In this document: positions 25,424-28,301 of the stretch, in pieces | How the letters are laid out: each line of letters starts with the position of its first letter | Numbering within the stretch: position 1 is the first letter of the stretch | NCBI GenBank assembly: GCA_009602725.1 | Contig: WELB01000012.1 | Span: 946,941-975,241 of the forward strand | Source: Spirogloea muscicola | Lineage: Eukaryota > Streptophyta > Zygnematophyceae > Spirogloeales > Spirogloeaceae | Direction: 5' to 3' | Length of the DNA: 28,301 nucleotides | Program-made: the position numbers and the translations under genes | Notes under the pieces: model-generated | The model's input: the letters and a program-made list of their open reading frames with translations, nothing else | Told to the model about the DNA's origin: nothing | The model's database searches: none

Positions 25424-28240
25424 TCAGCCAGCTGAAGCAATGGAAGACGATGACTTGAGAAGCGAGGTTTTGGAGCCCTCACCGAGCTGCATGCGGTGCG
25501 GCGGGGGGCTCAGGGCACTGATGCCGGCCTGTATGTCGCCCTCACACAGGCCGACATCCAGGCCCAGCGCCAAGAGTGCCGCTGTGCCAGCATTGTGCGC
25601 GTTGTGCAATCCAATAGCCTTGAGGGAGGTCAAGTACAGCCGGGCCTCGACGCCAGTCGTCGGGACTGCAACGATTGCCCTCCTAGCCTGGCTGTCCAGC
25701 TGGCCAGAGGCAAAACCAACTAAGTCAGTGATTGTCTGCTGTCATCATCACGATGCTTCTGTCAGAGTTGGTTCTGTCAGAGTCTGGCTTTGCTGCAATG
25801 GGAGCAGGCAAGATGGACGCTTGCACTTCTCAGCTTGCATGACAGAAACAGGGCCTGTGATTCAGCCTTTAGAACAATAAGTACAGCCAATGCAGTGCCC
25901 ATGACGACCAGGCCGCTATTGAGACGAGGCCCGAGATAAGCAGGGCCCGAAACAAGCAGGGCCCGAGAAAAGCTGGGTGGCGGAGCAGCACAGAAGGTGC
26001 TCGGCACCTGGACGCCAGGAAGGCCCCCCAGCCAGGCGCGCTTGCCGCTGCTGCCAGCTAGTGCGCTCAGCCTCCGGAGCATGACGTCATCTGCAGCAAC
26101 GAAGCGCAAGATGACGGGCAATCAGATCAATTTCCAAGATTGTCATCTTCAGCACCTGCTCAAGCAGACAACGCGAAGAGGGCAATGAATACCTCCATCT
26201 GCTCTTGAGCCTCGGCATATGCTTTCTTCTGAGGTCCACATTGTCTTCTAGAAAACTCAATGCTTTATCTTAGCTCGCTACGCGAATCCGTGGCCAGTTC
26301 ACGAAGCAGCACAAGGGAAAGCGAGCCAAGAGTCTCACATTCCTACTCTGTGGAATGATGGCCAGGTCGGACGACTCCTGCCGTGCAAAAACGCGGCACT
26401 TGGCAGCGCCGTAGGCCTCCATGGAGCTGTGGCGTTCCAGGTGGTCTGGCGTCAGGTTCAGCACCACTGCAGCCTGCACCAAATCAAAGGCAGTCAAGAA
26501 CCTTCAGTGATATTTAATACCTGACTGCACAACTGAAAGCCATGACCTGAGCCGTAAAGGCCACAGCGCAAGTTCAAGAAGGCCAGGGCTTCAATAATCA
26601 CTTCAATTCTAGCAGATGAAGGAAGAGGGCAGTGAGGTTCAAGAGGCCTTGTGCAAGCAAAGGGTACACAGATAGGGCACAATAACGCTGGACGTGGATC
26701 TTGCGGGGCCGCTTGCTCGCCTTGGGCTTCAAGTCGCCAGGTAGCTCCATCTGGTAGCTGCTAACCTCCACCACGGCAGCCTGGACGCAGTGGACCACTC
26801 TTAACGACCACTATTGGTGGATGAACAACATTATTGTGCCGTAGCTGCACCAAAACAAGGTGCGACGAAAAATGCGGGTCGACCATTCTGACATGGCTTG
26901 ACCTGCTCATGCGTGGTGAATACAGTCTGCAAATCGATTCCAGATATTCTAGATACAAAGGGGCGCCCAAGTGGTTGCCAGTTACCTGATAAGGAACTTT
27001 GTCAGGCGGTTGTGCGAGACACTCGAGCGCAGCACAAGAGAGGGGCTGGCCCAAATTGCCTCCAACGAACGCGCGCACGCCGGCGAATTGCAGCAGCTGA
27101 CAGAAGCCACCGACATAACTTTTCAGAGTGAAGTCCCAAGTTGCCTATACTCACTTAACCCTCATGAACAGGACCTAAGGAACAGACAGGCGAGGAGCAG
27201 CGACAGTGAATCGAGCCCGCCCTTCCACAACCCCAGTCTTTGCCGCAGTCGCTCGGTGAGTGACGGAGGTTTGCGGCGGCACCTGACCGGTGAAGGTTGT
27301 GACTGTGGACTTGCCATTGGTGCCGGTGATGGCTGCAATCTTGACCTCCTTTGGCAGGGCCGCCGCCGCGAAGGCGAGCTCCGACAGCGCCGGCACGCCC
27401 TGCCCGCACCGCACCAAGTGGTGGCGTCCATTAGGCCAGCCAAACGATAATGGACAAAGCTGATGCAAAATGCGGATGATTGTGAGTCAAGATCAGACGA
27501 AAGAAGCATTTGGGTCCAAGGGTTCAAGCATCTACGGTTAGGGTTTAGGGTCAGTGAAATCATATGTAGGCCTGTCTTAGAGAGCCTGGGTGACAGACCA
27601 GCCGGATGGCCGCGGCGACGTCTGGCTGCGCCACAGGCACTCCCGGCGACAGGACAATGAGCGACGCGCTCGCGAGGGTGGCTGCGCAGTGGGGCCCAGC
27701 CACAGTTTGGACGCGCGCCGCGTCGAACCCCGCCAGGTCCGGATGTTCCTGAGGCCCTCAACACACGATAGAGAAAATAACTTAAGCAACCACTATACCA
27801 TATGAAAGGTAATAAACGCTTTGGTTATACATCTAGGACCGCGCCAATTAGCCACCGATCAACCAAGCCTGGGGAGAATGAATCAGGGCGTAATTCGCAA
27901 TGATGGGGGTTACTTAGGGTTTGCCTTTAGGGTAGGCGGAGGAAGTCAACCACTAAGTGTCAATCGTCGCCACAGGGCGTCGCAGCCCACCTCGAGCGGC
28001 GGCGTCGCCGGGTTGCTGTCCATGGCGACCACGTGGTCGGCGCCGCGCGCGAGGGCCAGCCGCACCGCCGCCCTGCCGGACGCGCCGAGGCCCACGACCT
28101 GCCCCGCTCGCCCGCCATTTCCGGCGCGCAGCACAGCCGTCATCGGCGCCGGCCGTGGCGGGTCGCCAGCACTGGCAGCAGCCCCCCAGAGTGCCCAATC
28201 GTCGGCTCACCGCCACAGTCTGGCCGCGGAGGTCGTCCAT
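25424..28240 (-). CDS. murD: MurD, UDP-MurNAc-L-Ala:D-Glu ligase, C-terminus missing
   Basis: Nine exons join in phase: 28240-28211, 28098-27991, 27748-27599, 27399-27283, 27096-26986, 26780-26721, 26473-26347, 26090-26008 and 25699-25483, or read through to the TGA at 25424. Domain 1 has VVGLGASGRAAVRLALARGA and LIVLSPGVPVAQPDVAAA. Domain 2 has the ATP loop ITGTNGKSTVTTFTGQ, FVGGNLGQPL, AAVVEVSSYQMELPG and VLNLTPDHLERHSSMEAYG. Domain 3 starts with IGLHNAHNAGTAALLALGLD and LSPPPHRMQL. This is the full order of bacterial MurD, which adds D-glutamate to UDP-MurNAc-L-Ala. The product is about 353 residues, against roughly 440 in E. coli. The NDSKATN segment and everything after it are not found. 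The intron after exon 6 has a GC donor (CCCAAG|GCGAGC). The frame is open upstream of the ATG (poly-Ala from the GCC repeat) to the window edge, so a plastid transit peptide could lie outside. Eukaryotic MurD is expected to serve plastid peptidoglycan. Confidence 0.88.
27538..27546 (-). promoter_or_regulatory. Telo-box in a murD intron
   Basis: TTAGGGTTT (AAACCCTAA on the coding strand), extended by a further AGGG to nearly two TTTAGGG units, lies in the intron between the third and fourth murD exons. The element class is known from plants, but function here is inference. Confidence 0.4.
27914..27922 (-). promoter_or_regulatory. Telo-box in the second murD intron
   Basis: TTAGGGTTT lies in the intron between exons two and three, with a further TTTAGGG five bases later (27926-27932). 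On the coding strand this is AAACCCTAA downstream of the translation start, a position also seen for telo-boxes in plant genes. Confidence 0.4.
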
Positions 28241-28247
28241 GGCGCCC

Positions 28248-28249
<2 letters not shown>

Positions 28250-28283
<34 letters not shown>
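28250..28283. repeat. (GCC)n microsatellite at the murD start
   Basis: About eleven triplets end eight bases upstream of the murD ATG. On the coding strand they are in frame as poly-alanine (TGC then GCC repeats, GGG GGC GCC ATG). They could therefore be part of a longer N-terminus rather than a 5'UTR. Confidence 0.85.
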
Positions 28284-28284
<1 letters not shown>

Positions 28285-28301
28285 ATCTAACCCGCGCCCG
28301 C

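Overview
The window looks like nuclear DNA of a green alga or related green-lineage protist. The tRNA-Ala is plant-type, the introns are short GT-AG (a few GC-AG), one gene end carries TGTAA (the usual green algal poly(A) signal), telo-boxes (AAACCCTAA) occur, and several proteins resemble plant families. I cannot name the genus. Only the 28 kb given was read. Intron-containing gene models were built by joining exons whose splice sites and reading phases agree, and by recognising families from memory.

Region 1 (about 1-15,550) is a graveyard of retroelement debris. At least a dozen broken copies derive from the C-terminal end of one non-LTR (LINE-like) reverse-transcriptase protein. They lie on both strands, and most stop at the same 3' end. 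Among them is a short (about 90-115 bp) element family carrying a GGGCTGG...CAGCC hairpin, sometimes flanked by target-site duplications. Three single-copy items sit in the debris: a five-exon gene of unknown function (3632-6840), a decayed 3' piece of the ribosomal protein P0 gene (7322-7629), and a leucine-rich-repeat fragment (about 9592-10067). None of this debris is seen to the right of about 15.55 kb.

Region 2 (15,550-18,626) holds little: a tRNA-Ala(CGC) on the minus strand with its pol III terminator, and a plus-strand gene for a small membrane protein (16831-17874).

Region 3 (18,627-24,676) is one long, well-resolved minus-strand gene of about 21 exons. It encodes a SAC-domain phosphoinositide phosphatase with the CX5R active site and two C-terminal membrane helices, closest in architecture to plant SAC7/RHD4. 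It shares a promoter region of about 210 bp with a divergent plus-strand gene.

Region 4 (24,677-28,301) holds two convergent genes. The plus-strand one has the first half of an extended PHD finger of the kind found in plant AAA-ATPase chromatin proteins. The minus-strand one is a MurD ligase (UDP-MurNAc-L-Ala:D-Glu ligase), an enzyme of peptidoglycan synthesis, split into nine exons. Both lose their expected 3' coding sequence in the same stretch of about 120 bp (25,306-25,423), which points to a rearrangement or an assembly join. The eukaryotic MurD, which would fit a peptidoglycan layer around the plastid, and the well-preserved LINE/short-element relationships are the most interesting content.
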